NCBI RefSeq assembly: GCF_019279795.1
Contig: NC_056734.1
Location: 2,547,565-2,611,564 of the forward strand
DNA from: Protopterus annectens
Taxonomy: Eukaryota; Chordata; Ceratodontiformes; Protopteridae
Length of the DNA: 64,000 bases
Direction: 5' to 3'
The translations under genes and the position numbers were made by a program. Of the stretch, positions 11,111-21,198 are shown piece by piece. Below the pieces are notes generated by a model. It did no database searches, was not told the origin of the DNA, and was given only the letters and a program-made list of their open reading frames with translations. Position 1 is the first letter of the stretch, and the number at the start of each line of letters is the position of its first letter.

Positions 11111-14066
11111 GTTTTATTAGGGAAGGGAATGGCTTAATTTGACAGGTGTATGCTGGTAGCACCAACACTATAAGAAGAACTGATACTTTGTGCAGGTTAA
11201 GGTTGATCAATAAGGCAACGCTGTTCATTGTGCACAACTGAGTTGCTCCTAGAGCAGCAGAAAGGCTTAGAAGGGTTTCAATGACAGCTGTGAAGGGAAA
11301 AACTGAGCTTCATGGCTTTTGCATCTATATAGGGCACTGCTAACCACCACTGTGCAGAGAGCAGCAGCACTCAAACACAAGGCTTAAATATGAGCAAAGA
11401 GGAACAAGTTTTAAGCTAACTAGCAATCATATAATAGTACACACACCAGTGTCTCAACAAATAAGCCTATCACCAGCAATACCCAACTCAGACAGGTTAG
11501 ACCAGCACATTTCTGCCACAAAAGTGCAGAAAAAAGCCTTCTTAATGTAGAATAGCTGGTATGGAGCCCAAGTGTAACAAAACCGCTCAAGCTACCTAGA
11601 ACAGCCCTACAACTATCCGATACAATGTAATATGGTGTAACTAACTACTTAAGCCAGCAGTGGACAGTGCATTTTTTTATATAAAGTGCAGAAAAAAAAC
11701 AGAAAATAACTTAAGAAACTGCTAAAATACAGTCACAATTTATAAGAGAAGTGCAACAAAGTACTTATTTTTGTCTTTTCAGTATTGGATTGCCAGGTGA
11801 AAGCAGATTCTCAGCAATCTGTAGCGAAGTCACCAAACAACAAGCAGCTCTGAGTACCTGTATGTCTGGTTTACCCAGATTTTTTATTATGTGTTTGCAG
11901 TAACACATATACACATTTTCTAGTACTAGTAAAGGGATTCAAATCTTTCTAAAAATCTTAGGACTTGTACAAATAAGATTACTAAATCGCTCAGTCCCTG
12001 GGATCCAAAAACATGGTATCCATGATGACATCAAGTCGGCCACTGTTTAACTTTAGGGAGAAATGTGTCTCTAAGCTTAGTAACAACTAACCAGAGAAAA
12101 AACTGTGTGAAAACAACAACTAGTTAAAAAAAACTTCCTCACAGTAACATCACGGCCTGCAGAGAGGGTCTATCTTACCCAGTGGAGGCTAAGTAAAACT
12201 TTGACAAAAGTTCGGGAAAGTGGTGCATGTAGACACATTGAGGAGCTTGAGATCATTTACATGTACACAAAAGCAACATGACTGGAAAGGAAGCTATCAG
12301 CTTTAAAGGGGGTCACTGCACTTGTTTAATCTATTTTTGATGAAATTAAATGGTGGCAATGGGACTGTAGGACAGTATGAAAAAGGAGAAAGTAAGAGAT
12401 GGAAGGGCACTAGGGGAGCTACCAAGGAATAACTGGGATGGGGAAGGCAAAGGAACAATAATTTGTTTTGGGGACAAATGTCTATTTTCTACATAGCAAG
12501 AAGGTAAAGTGGGGAAGGAGGTTTGAGGAATGGTAAGAGGGTTAGCGTGGGTATCTAGGACATATGCACAAACATAATAGACAGACAAGACTGAGAGGGG
12601 GAGGTGCTGATCCACTGAGTGAGGGGGAAAACAGTGAATTAGGGAACATCAGACAAACAGAGATAAGACAATGATGATAATATAGAGGGTTTGACAACAA
12701 GCAACTTACGGCATATGAATAAACATGACGGGAACACTAGATTGGGGATTAAGTGGCCAAGACCCCCAGTACTACCCTGTCAATGTCAGACACACAAGTC
12801 TAGACACCACCTTGTGTACCTGATCTGATGCAGTCAGTGGCAGGCAGGAAATCAACTCCACAAGTTGCAGGAGAAGTCTTTCCAGAAGGCTGGATGCATG
12901 GATCAAAATGCCAGTCCAAGGGCTCCCCTACCATCTCTGCTAGCTGGAGCTGTATAATAAAGGGATCAACACCCCTGGCAGAGCTACCAGCGTGTACAAC
13001 AAGCAGCTCTCCAGACTGGTGAAGCCTCACTAGTGACAGGGCTGGAGGACCTATCAGCCTCCACCACAGTAGGTTGCCGGGAAGCGATGTTGCTGATCTG
13101 CTGATGTTGTAGATGGTGTTCGATGTTGGAGGGTGGTGATCCATAGCGATGCCACAGACACTGATGTGAATGATGCTGTATAAAAATAAAAATAAATGGA
13201 GCAAAATAACATAACAACCCCCTCCCCACAAAACAATAGTGGAACAGAAAGGATGGTGACAAACAGGATGGAGAGAAAAATGCAAACATACTATGAAGTA
13301 CAATACTACATAAATATGACAAAATGTTTGATTGCTGCAAGCATATGTAACCTGATATGGTGATTTCTGTAAACTGAGACAGTTGCATATGCAGCTGTAT
13401 ACAAAATGCACTACATATGACTGTTCAAAAAGTTTGTGTGGTGTTAGTAGGATTGAAGACAGTTATGGTTTTGCATGGGAGTATTTAGGCATTTTGTCCC
13501 CCTATGCACTGCAAAAGTTATCCTGTCTTTCACATGCATATACTGTAGAAAAACAGAATATTCAATAGAGGAAGGTATGTGCAACATGTACCTTTTGTTT
13601 ACTTGTCTGTAGTTATGAACTTAGGTATCTATATAGAGATACTTGATCTGTGGAGCTGTGCAGTGAGTATTAAGAGATTTAACAAGGGTAAAGTAGTGAA
13701 TCACAGAGAGGTTATATCCAAGTGCGTGAAGGTTAACAGAAGGCACACCCATAAGCAGTTCTGAAATATAACTCTTAAATGAGTTAGGCAAATGCTGACA
13801 TGTGATATGTTGAGACACATATACTTTATAACACTCATGCATGTGTGCAGTACTTGAACTTGGCACTGTAACAGTCACACTATTCCAGTACAGCTCCATC
13901 CTATGACCTACTGTGGTTCCAAGTAGCTGTGTGTCTGTGGAATATGCCCCAGTGGGTATAAACATGAGGTGTTTCTACAGAAGGATGCAAGCTGATAAAT
14001 ATATACTCCACTGTACTCTGACATTGGAGGGTAATTGCCAATGCGCCTAACTCTGGGGTTAGGTAT
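11111..14066. other. Mostly unassigned stretch
   Basis: There is no recognised gene. It contains a 26-bp segment (11,439-11,464) that is the exact reverse complement of 10,715-10,740, and one longer minus-strand frame at 12,800-13,411, listed separately. Purine-rich sequence dominates 12,360-12,760. Confidence 0.5.
12800..13411 (-). pseudogene. Unrecognised 203-codon frame
   Basis: This is the longest frame of the otherwise empty 11-14 kb stretch. The N-terminal ~75 codons are low-complexity, hydrophobic and cysteine-rich, and look like translated AT-rich DNA. A TTTTTATACAG acceptor-like site near 13,180 precedes the more protein-like part, which includes SATSLPGNLLWWRL and QLQLAEMVGEPLDWHFDP. 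That part could be an exon relic of a DNA transposon. I do not recognise a family, and chance openness is possible. Confidence 0.2.
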
Positions 14067-14082
14067 GTATGTGTGTTTGTGT

Positions 14083-14168
<86 letters not shown>
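14067..14168. repeat. (TG)n microsatellite
   Basis: About 47 near-perfect GT dinucleotides, with a few interruptions at the left end. Confidence 0.97.
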
Positions 14169-14169
<1 letters not shown>

Positions 14170-14577
14170 GGTATGTGGGTGTGATTGAAAGGGTTGTTTC
14201 TGGTGGTGCATCTGTGTCTGTTAGTGGAGGAAGATAGTACAGCATATTTGTATGTTTACATATTAGCATTCTCAACTGGTTGTACAGGAAGGGTGCTACA
14301 CTGTAGATAGTTTAACTGTACAAACACTCAATCCTCACACAATATAGTCTTCCTACACACAGCAATATGCTTGGCAAGGGAAAGCCTAGGAAGAGCAAGT
14401 TTACCAACATGTAGTGATTTAAAGGAATTGCAACATTTGTCTGGCTTGTAGAACCTGTATGGTCAGAACAACTTATTGTAGTTTATTTAGTTGTATATTG
14501 CTAGGGTGATTTTTTTATCATAGAAGTTGATTTAAGTTCTCTTTGAATTCTCGGGTTACTGATTTTGATCTTTTCTT
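14169..14577. other. Stretch before the CR1-like element E
   Basis: No gene was recognised. Part of it may be the 5' untranslated region of element E, whose left boundary I cannot place. Confidence 0.35.
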
Positions 14578-15283
14578 TTGCAATATTGTATTCATTTGAA
14601 GTTGAATGTGGATTCCTTAAATGATTATGCAATTAACAATTTGCTAATTCACAAATGTCTTGCACAGTGTAATCAATGCTATGCATATTTAAAGGTAACA
14701 GCTGATAACACTGGTAATCTGTGTTCCCCGTGTCAAAAGTTGGATGATTTGCTTACCATTGTTAGAAGTAAATTTAGACTTAGTGCTGATGATTGCACTT
14801 GTGCAATTGGCATGGCTTGGAGAACTGTTGTTTCATTTATTAATGACTGGACTGATGAACTAAATAACGTTAGGCAAAGAACAAACAGAACATATTTAGG
14901 AAATGATACCGCTATTTTCTGCAAAGACCATTCAACCCCTATGAAACAAGATGATGCCACTGACAACTCTGGAATTCTGGATGCAAGTATTCAGCAATCT
15001 GAGGATCCCGTTTGTTTAGAAGGAAGCAAAAAATAAAGAAAGGAAGAAGTTCTCAACAAATAACAAGGAAGAAAAAGAAACTGATTAATGACTGTAAAGG
15101 AAAGAGAATATGTAATAAAAAGGACACTGCTTTGTTATTAACACACAGGTTACAGGAAATGATGATTTTTTTTATCATAAAACCTTCAGTCTACAGAAAA
15201 AAAGCATCATCTTTCCAATGGAGATGGTAGAAAAAAGAGGCAAGGGGCACGTAAAAAGAAAGACATCACAATTGAACGTGGAA
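14578..15283 (+). pseudogene. Element E ORF1, N-terminal part
   Basis: The 152-codon frame 14,578-15,036 carries KCLAQCNQC and NLCSPCQKLDDLL, a pair of Cys-x2-Cys knuckles. This resembles the PHD-like zinc motif at the N-terminus of CR1 ORF1. A frameshift near 15,010 leads into a strongly basic segment (KKGRSSQQITRKKKKL) that runs to the LTR insertion. ORF1 proteins of this kind bind RNA/DNA in the LINE particle. The first in-frame ATG lies a little inside the open frame, so the true start is uncertain. Confidence 0.6.
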
Positions 15284-15288
15284 GGATT

Positions 15289-16591
15289 TGTGACGCCCGC
15301 GCCCTGGCCCAGCAAACAAGGAGCATCAATCCTCACCACTAACACCAGAGAGGGCATCTCATATAAGATGAAAGGATAACGAATACACACAGTAAAGTAC
15401 AATTTCCCTTAAGTGCACACAGAGATCAAAGTCAGTCTGGGGCTGGTTGCTCCCTTGCTCTTCAGGTCCCCAATAAGACTCCCCATTGGCACAGCTATAG
15501 GGTCCAGATCTCAGCCTAGCTGGCAAGCTAACCTCCAGTACCCTCCCTGTCCAACCGGTGCTTCGTGTCCCTGCCCAAGTAGCTGACACACTTTGAGATA
15601 AGTATTTATACAACTTCACAGACACTCCTGGGAAAGGCTGACACAGATTCTCTAGCTGTGCCCCTTTACCCAAACTATACGGTAGTAATTACTGCCACCA
15701 CCAGCTAATATTTATCAGCAACTAAAAGGCCCTTAAAAGGGTATCCAATTATTACTGTGCAATATTATTATCCAATTGGTAAGTGTGACTAAGCAATTTT
15801 AAGGCTTATTACAGTGGCTTTGTACAATAACCTCTATAAATATGCAATGTACTCTAGAGCTTATCATATCTCTACAAAAACCAGCCACAGTTGAAAAGGG
15901 TTTAAAAATATTTAATAATAAATACTAAAAACACAAGACAATACTACTACACCACAGTGCCACTCAAGATTTCAGAGATCACACAGAAACTTAAGATAAT
16001 TCCGTAGTACAGTTCTGACATAACAGAAGAACACTTAGTCTAGCTATTTCTACAAGAAAACAAACTTCTAAAGTAACTTACTTACATAGAGTAAGGCAGT
16101 GCTGAGTTGAATAGTCAGACAGAAAATGCTTAATAATCTCTGGTTCTCACTGTTTAAATTGAAACTGCAGTTCTGATAAAACATTACATCATTTGTTTAC
16201 ACTTTCCTGGTTCCCAGGCCACAGAAACTACATTTACATTCTTTTACACTTAGAGTAATAAAGGACATTCCATATGTAAATTCTGGTCATTAACTTTAGC
16301 CTTAAAACAATAGGCAGGATACTCACTCCAGACTCATTGACTCCAAATTCTAACTTTAAAGGACATATAAAACATAATTTTAATTTCAAAGAACATTTGA
16401 AATGCTTGGCTTAGTTTTCCTTACAGCAGATGGCAATGTTGCTACAATCTTGAAGTTCATATTTACAGTGTTTTCTTTCATTTAAGAAACAAGCCTGTAT
16501 TTTACATTTATATTTACAAATGCTAGAATTATGTATCAAATTCTATTTGGCTAGGCTGGCAGCCTTCACCCCTTCTATACCAGTCTTCACA
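15289..16591 (-). repeat. 3' LTR of the Gmr1-type element
   Basis: 1,303 bp, starting TGTGACGCCC and ending CTAGTCTTCACA-like (plus-strand reading). It aligns end to end with the LTR at 21,199-23,255 apart from a 735-bp insertion in that copy. It lies directly beside the polypurine tract, which fixes it as the downstream LTR. Confidence 0.93.
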
Positions 16592-16605
16592 TCCCCCCCC
16601 CCCGG
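16592..16605 (-). promoter_or_regulatory. Polypurine tract (plus-strand primer)
   Basis: Directly inside the 3' LTR the minus strand reads GG, eleven G in all or more, then A, then the LTR's TGTGAAG. An uninterrupted G run next to the LTR is the expected polypurine tract that primes second-strand synthesis. A nearly pure G tract is unusual; most contain mixed A and G. Confidence 0.75.
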
Positions 16606-17172
16606 AGAACTCAAGCTAGTTTTTCAAGTTACCCTTGATATACGCCGCTTGAGAGGGTTAGGTCTATCTGAATGAACCTCACCCCATTCCCTCTCTTGAG
16701 AGCCCATCTGCATTGGCATTGCTACTCCCACTTCGGTGCTGCACTGACATATCATATGCTTGCAACCCCAGGCTCCATCTTAGCAACTTGGCATTTTGCT
16801 GTCTGACTCTGTTTAACCACGTTAAAGGGCTGTGATCTGTCATAACAGTGAATTTTCTTCCATACAGATAAGGCTAAAGTTTCTGCAGTGCCCGCACTAT
16901 GGCTAGACATTCCTTCTCTACAGCTGCATAGCATTCCTCCCTGGGTTGGAGGCTACAACTGAGATAAACCACTGGATGCTCTTATCCCTCTGAAGAAATC
17001 TGGTTAAGTACAGCCCCCACCCCATGGTTCAAAGCATCCACATGCACAACAAATTCTTTGCTGTAATCTGAACTGGCTAACACAGTGGGACCTCCCAAAG
17101 CTTCTTTAAGCTTCTGGAATGCCTGCTCACATGCTGGGGTCCACACTACCTTATCTGGCCTGTTCTTCCTTG
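16606..17172 (-). pseudogene. Gmr1-type pol: RNase H region
   Basis: Minus-strand translation in changing frames gives DKVVWTPACEQAFQKLKEAL, then FVVHVDALNHGVGAVLNQ. Further on come REECYAAVEKECLAIVRAL, TDHSPLTWLNRV and LLRWSLGLQAY. This is the Ty3-type RNase H that removes the RNA template strand. The usual DAS-type catalytic start appears as DAL. At least one stop (before the HPVVYLS-like segment) and frame changes break it. Confidence 0.75.
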
Positions 17173-18031
17173 TCAGGTCTGTGAGAGGAGCAGGTATGGT
17201 ACTATAACTGGGAAGAACTTTCTGTAGTACCCTGCTGTCCCTAAAAATGCCCTCACCTGCTTTTTAGTAACAGGTGCAGGCCATGCCTGAATGGCTTCCA
17301 CTTTGGCAGGTTCTGGCCTTATCTTACCACTCCCCACTCTATGTCCTAGGTAGGAGACTTCTGCCATACCCACCTGACATTTGCTCGGCTTAATGGTCAA
17401 CCCTGTCCTCTGTAGTCTGCCCAGCACCTGCCTGACATGCTGAAGATGCTCTGGCCAGGCATGGCTGTAGATGGCAATATCATCTAGGTAAGGCAAAGGC
17501 AAACCCTCCTTCACCTGCTAAGATATTATCTACCAGCCTCTGGGAAATCGCTGGGGCATTCTTCTTCCCAAAGGGCATCTTTGTGAACTCATACAAGACA
17601 AAAAGAGCCACAAAGGCTGACTTGTCTCTAGCACTGGGAGTCAAGGGCACCTGCCAGTAACCTTTGGTAAGATCAATGGTTGTAAGATACTTAGCCCCAC
17701 CCAGCTGCTCTAGGGCCTCTTCTGTCCTAGGCATGGGGTAAGCATCTGACTCTGTGTGACTATTTAATTTCCTGTAATCCACACAGAACTTGGTGCTGCC
17801 ATCCTTCTTTGGCACCAGCACCACTGTGGAGGCCCAGGGACTGTTGGACTCTTGAATCACCCCTAGTTCCAACATCTCCTGTACCTCCTCCCTCAGTGTC
17901 TGTCTGACTCTCTCAGGCACCCTATAAGCGACCTGCCTAATAGGCTTTTGGGGTCCTATATCCACCTGGTGTTGCACCAGGTAGGTGCACCCTGGTTTCC
18001 CAGTGAACATGTCCCCAAATTCCTGCAACAC
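17173..18031 (-). pseudogene. Gmr1-type pol: reverse transcriptase
   Basis: Two overlapping frames (18,031-17,480 and 17,514-17,173) make up the RT. The first has VQEMLELGVIQESNSPWAS, VPKKDGSTKFCVDYRKLN, and motif A TTIDLTKGYWQVPL with the first catalytic Asp. The second has the catalytic YLDDIAIYS box, GLTIKPSKCQ and VSYLGHRVG, ending in the connection to RNase H. A frameshift between motif A and YLDD, near 17,500, separates the catalytic residues. The enzyme family copies genomic RNA into DNA in the retrotransposon particle. Confidence 0.9.
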
Positions 18032-18034
18032 TGT

Positions 18035-19720
18035 TCAGATTTCTTGAACCTGGGTAGGAGATAGCTGCTGGGGCATTGCTACCCCTTCCATCAAGGTGTC
18101 AGCCCAAGCCTCACTGAGGAGATCAGTCCCCAGATCTCCCTCAGACTCCTCCTGCAATCCACTGCAAATGCTCAGCACAAGGGCCTCCCTATCATTGTAA
18201 GGTTTCATCATGTTAACATGGTACAACTTGTGCCCCTGCCATCTGCCTAGCAGTTCCACCATGTAGTTAACATCACTTACCTTTCTTACCACCTTGAAGG
18301 ACCCTCCCAAGCTGCTTGCAGCTTGTTGTGTCTGACAGGAATGAGAACCATTACCTGCTGCCCCACAGCATACTCACTAGCTCGAGTATTCCTGTCATAC
18401 CACACCTTTTTCTGTTGGTGGGCTTCTGCCAGGTTCTCCTGGGCCAAGCCCATGAGTTCCCTGAGCCTTGTCCTGAGATTTAGGACGTATGCCACAACAG
18501 ACTCCTTGTGAGACTCACACTCACCTTCCCACTCATCTCAAATTAAATCTAGAGGTCCCCTCACCCTATGCCCATACAGCAACTCAAAAGGTGAAAACCA
18601 TGTGGATTCCTGGGGAACCTCTCTGCAAGCAAACAACAGATGGGGCAATTATTTGTCCCACTCCCTCTTAAACTGATCTGCAAATGCCCGTAGCATGGAG
18701 TTGATTGTAGAGTTTAGCCTCTCAACAAGATCATTAGTCTGGGCATGGTAGGTGGTAGTCTTCATGTGCTTCACCCCACAGGACTTCCACAGACAAGCCA
18801 GCAGGTCTGACATGAAATTGGCACCTCGGTCAGACAGTATTTCTTTTGGGAAACCCACCCTGCTGAAAATCTCTAACAAAGCATTTGCCACCTTCTCTAC
18901 CTCAATAGAGGACAAAGCCACTACCTCAGGGTATTGTGTAGCATAATCCACTACCACTAGGATATACTTCTTCCCTGTGGAACTTGGGGTACTTCAGAGG
19001 ACCCACAATATCCATAGCTACCCTACCCTCTGAAATTGCTCCTCAGTCACAGGCAAAGGCATCAAAGGAGTTCTCACCTTGTCTCCTGCCTGTTGCATCA
19101 CTGGAAATTCCAGGCCAATAGAAGTTCTGCATAATATGCCTCTTTATACATTTTATGCCCATATGACCTGCAAAGGGAATATCATGGGCTATGGCTAGAA
19201 GCGCCAGATGGTAGGCTCTAGGAACTACCAACTGTTGTACTCTGTCACCTTCTAGCCCTCCCTCAGGGGTCCACTCTCTGTACAGTAACCCTTTATCCCA
19301 GTATACAGATTCCCCCTTCCCTTGAGAAGCAGGTGCCTCCCTAGCTACCTGCCTCAGGCCTTGCAATGTAGAGTTTGAGAGCTGAGCCTGTCTCAACTCT
19401 TTTCTTGTAACCCCTCCCAGATCCCCTTCAACAGGAAGTCTGACATCTTCTGACAGTGGTGCCTCACTGTCAACCTGGGTACTACTACTCACCTCTACCT
19501 TTGCAGTTACCCTGTCCAAGGGAACATCAGTACCCAGAAGCAGCTGTGGATCACATTCAGTCTCACTGCTACAGCATTGATCACTCCCTGAAGTAACCAC
19601 CTCAGCAGTGCTGGCTGCAAGTATGCAGTCTGTCTGAGTTTTCCCCCAGGCTACTAGACCCACATGCTTGTCTCCTAGCCTCACTGTGTGTAACTGCATA
19701 AGTACATGGCACTGCCACAT
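18035..19720 (-). pseudogene. Gmr1-type pol: integrase, upstream of RT
   Basis: The frame from 19,720 includes LLLGTDV, a protease C-terminal hallmark, and then the integrase zinc region HLALLAIAHDIPFAGHMG with NFYWPGI. The paired cysteines expected after it are lost in a deletion or frame change near 19,090. Core residues follow in other frames: MDIVGPL (~18,995), LSDRGANFMSDL and HAQTNDLVERLN (18,957-18,649), together giving the D, D, E triad. A C-terminal domain with KVWYDRNTRASEYAVGQQVM and KVSDVNYMVELLGRWQGHKLYHVNMMKPY reaches 18,035, just ahead of RT. Several frameshifts disable it. Confidence 0.88.
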
Positions 19721-19900
19721 CCAAATCCTTCCCTCTCAGGACATCTGCAGGATGGTAGCTTAGTACCCCTGTTGTCTCAAGACAACTACTACTAGCATTT
19801 TGTCTTTCCCACTTACTTGCTCCCTTAACTTTGGTTTCCCACCTTGCCTCCATGGACACCTGTATGCCACATGGCCCCACTGGTTGCATTCAAAACATTT
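19721..19900 (-). pseudogene. Gmr1-type protease region, degraded
   Basis: Between the gag zinc knuckle and the LLLGTDV motif the frame shifts. One frame offers SSCLETTGVLSYHPADVLRG, in the place where an aspartic-protease D(T/S)G active site should be. I cannot see an intact DTG/DSG triad, so the protease is recognised mainly by position and by the later LLLGTDV. Confidence 0.4.
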
Positions 19901-20979
19901 AACCCTAGCTCCTGGATGTGTACCTGGACTAGTGGCTTCCCCTGCTACTGGCAGATTCTGTTGTGGCAGTCTGTGCTGCCGAACATGGGTTCCTTTAGAC
20001 CCATGAGCAGTACTGGGGGTCCCCTTCCTGTGCAGGGCTGCCCTGCTTGCCAGGTATAGGTCTCCCTTCTTCCCCAACTCATCTGAAGTAGCACATTGTC
20101 TATCAGCCAAACAGATCCTCATGTCCTCAGGTAAAGTGCTAAGGGCTTGTTCCCTGACCAAAAGGTCTGCCAGCCCTTCATAAGTGGTGACCTGACATCC
20201 AGTCACCCAGCTATGAAAATAAGTGCTCAGTTCAGCAACATATTCACACACACTTTCATCTGCCTTGCGTCTATGCTCATGAAACTTTTTCCAATATATT
20301 TCAGGTGTTAGCTTAAAACATTCTAAAATACATTTTTTACAGCACTATAATCAAAACAGACAGAGTCAGGCATTTTAGCCAATGCATTTATAGCTTTACC
20401 ATGGAGTAAGGGGGTTAGAAACCGTACCCAGAGCCTTTGGTCAACGCTATACTGTTTGCATACCCCCTCAAACATATGAATGAAACTATCAAAATGATCC
20501 CCTTCTTTAAATTGCGGAAGAAATTTACTGACCTGTTGTGCTTCTGGGGTCCAGTCACTCCCTTCCCCATTACCTCCATGACTCTGGCAAAGAGTCAGCA
20601 TTTCCCTCTCATGCCTCCTCTGATGCTCCTTTTCTTTGGCTTCTATCTCCAAACGCCTGGCCTCCCACTCAAGTCTCTTTAGCTCCAGCTGGATTTTTAA
20701 GTCCACTGCAGAAAGGTTGAGCTGTCTATTCTCTGAGGATATTGTATCTCCACTGCCAGTCTGATTGTCCTTCGCAGAAAGGTTGAGCTGTCCATTCTCT
20801 GAGGATATTGTATCTCCACTACCAGTCTGATTGTCCTCCTGGATGCTGTTTTCTGATGCAGCTGTAACCAAGGCTGCAATCAGGTCTGCCTTAGTCAGGT
20901 TTCCATGCACCAGTCCCCTAGCCTGGCACATCTTCACCAGCTGGCTCCTTGTCCACTTTCCATACTCCTCTGCTGACAT
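19760..20979 (-). pseudogene. Gmr1-type gag with SCAN-like capsid and zinc knuckle
   Basis: The frame begins MSAEEYGKWTRSQLVKMC (20,979). An acidic/Gln-rich region and a charged coiled-coil segment (LELKRLEWEARRLEIEAKEK) follow. The capsid half (VSKFLPQF, FDSFIHMFEGVC, WVRFLTPLLHGKA) runs to a frameshift in an A-run near 20,330. The continuation (20,251-19,760) has LADLLVREQALSTLPEDMRI, resembling the SCAN fold. The SCAN domain is thought to derive from Gmr1-like gag. A CCHC knuckle follows, CFECNQWGHVAYRC. A 66-bp in-frame tandem duplication lies at ~20,708-20,839. Gag packages the RNA in a cytoplasmic particle. Confidence 0.88.
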
Positions 20980-21177
20980 GCTGCCTGCTCACCCTGACTA
21001 ACTAAGCTAACAAAAAAAATAAAACAATTGTGATCTGAACTATAAGTATTCACTGCATGGCTGATTTAGAGTACAAAACACCTTCAGAGATCACTGTGCA
21101 TAAGCTACAGGATTCACTCTACTCACACTACTACAAGTCAATTAGTATTTGCAACTACTTAATATGTGATGTGGATA

Positions 21178-21198
21178 TCCCAACCACTGCAAACCACA
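21178..21198 (-). promoter_or_regulatory. Candidate primer-binding site
   Basis: Just inside the 5' LTR the minus strand reads TG then TGGTTTGCAGTGGTTGGGAT. Its start, TGG, can pair with a tRNA CCA end. The complement loosely resembles a tRNA-Leu 3' end with mismatches and an indel. Position supports the call; the primer identity is a guess. Confidence 0.4.

Noticed and set aside
18323..18946. Plus-strand frames across the Gmr1 pol region
   Set aside because: They are antisense to integrase, which has clear family motifs on the minus strand; likewise at 19,800-20,720.
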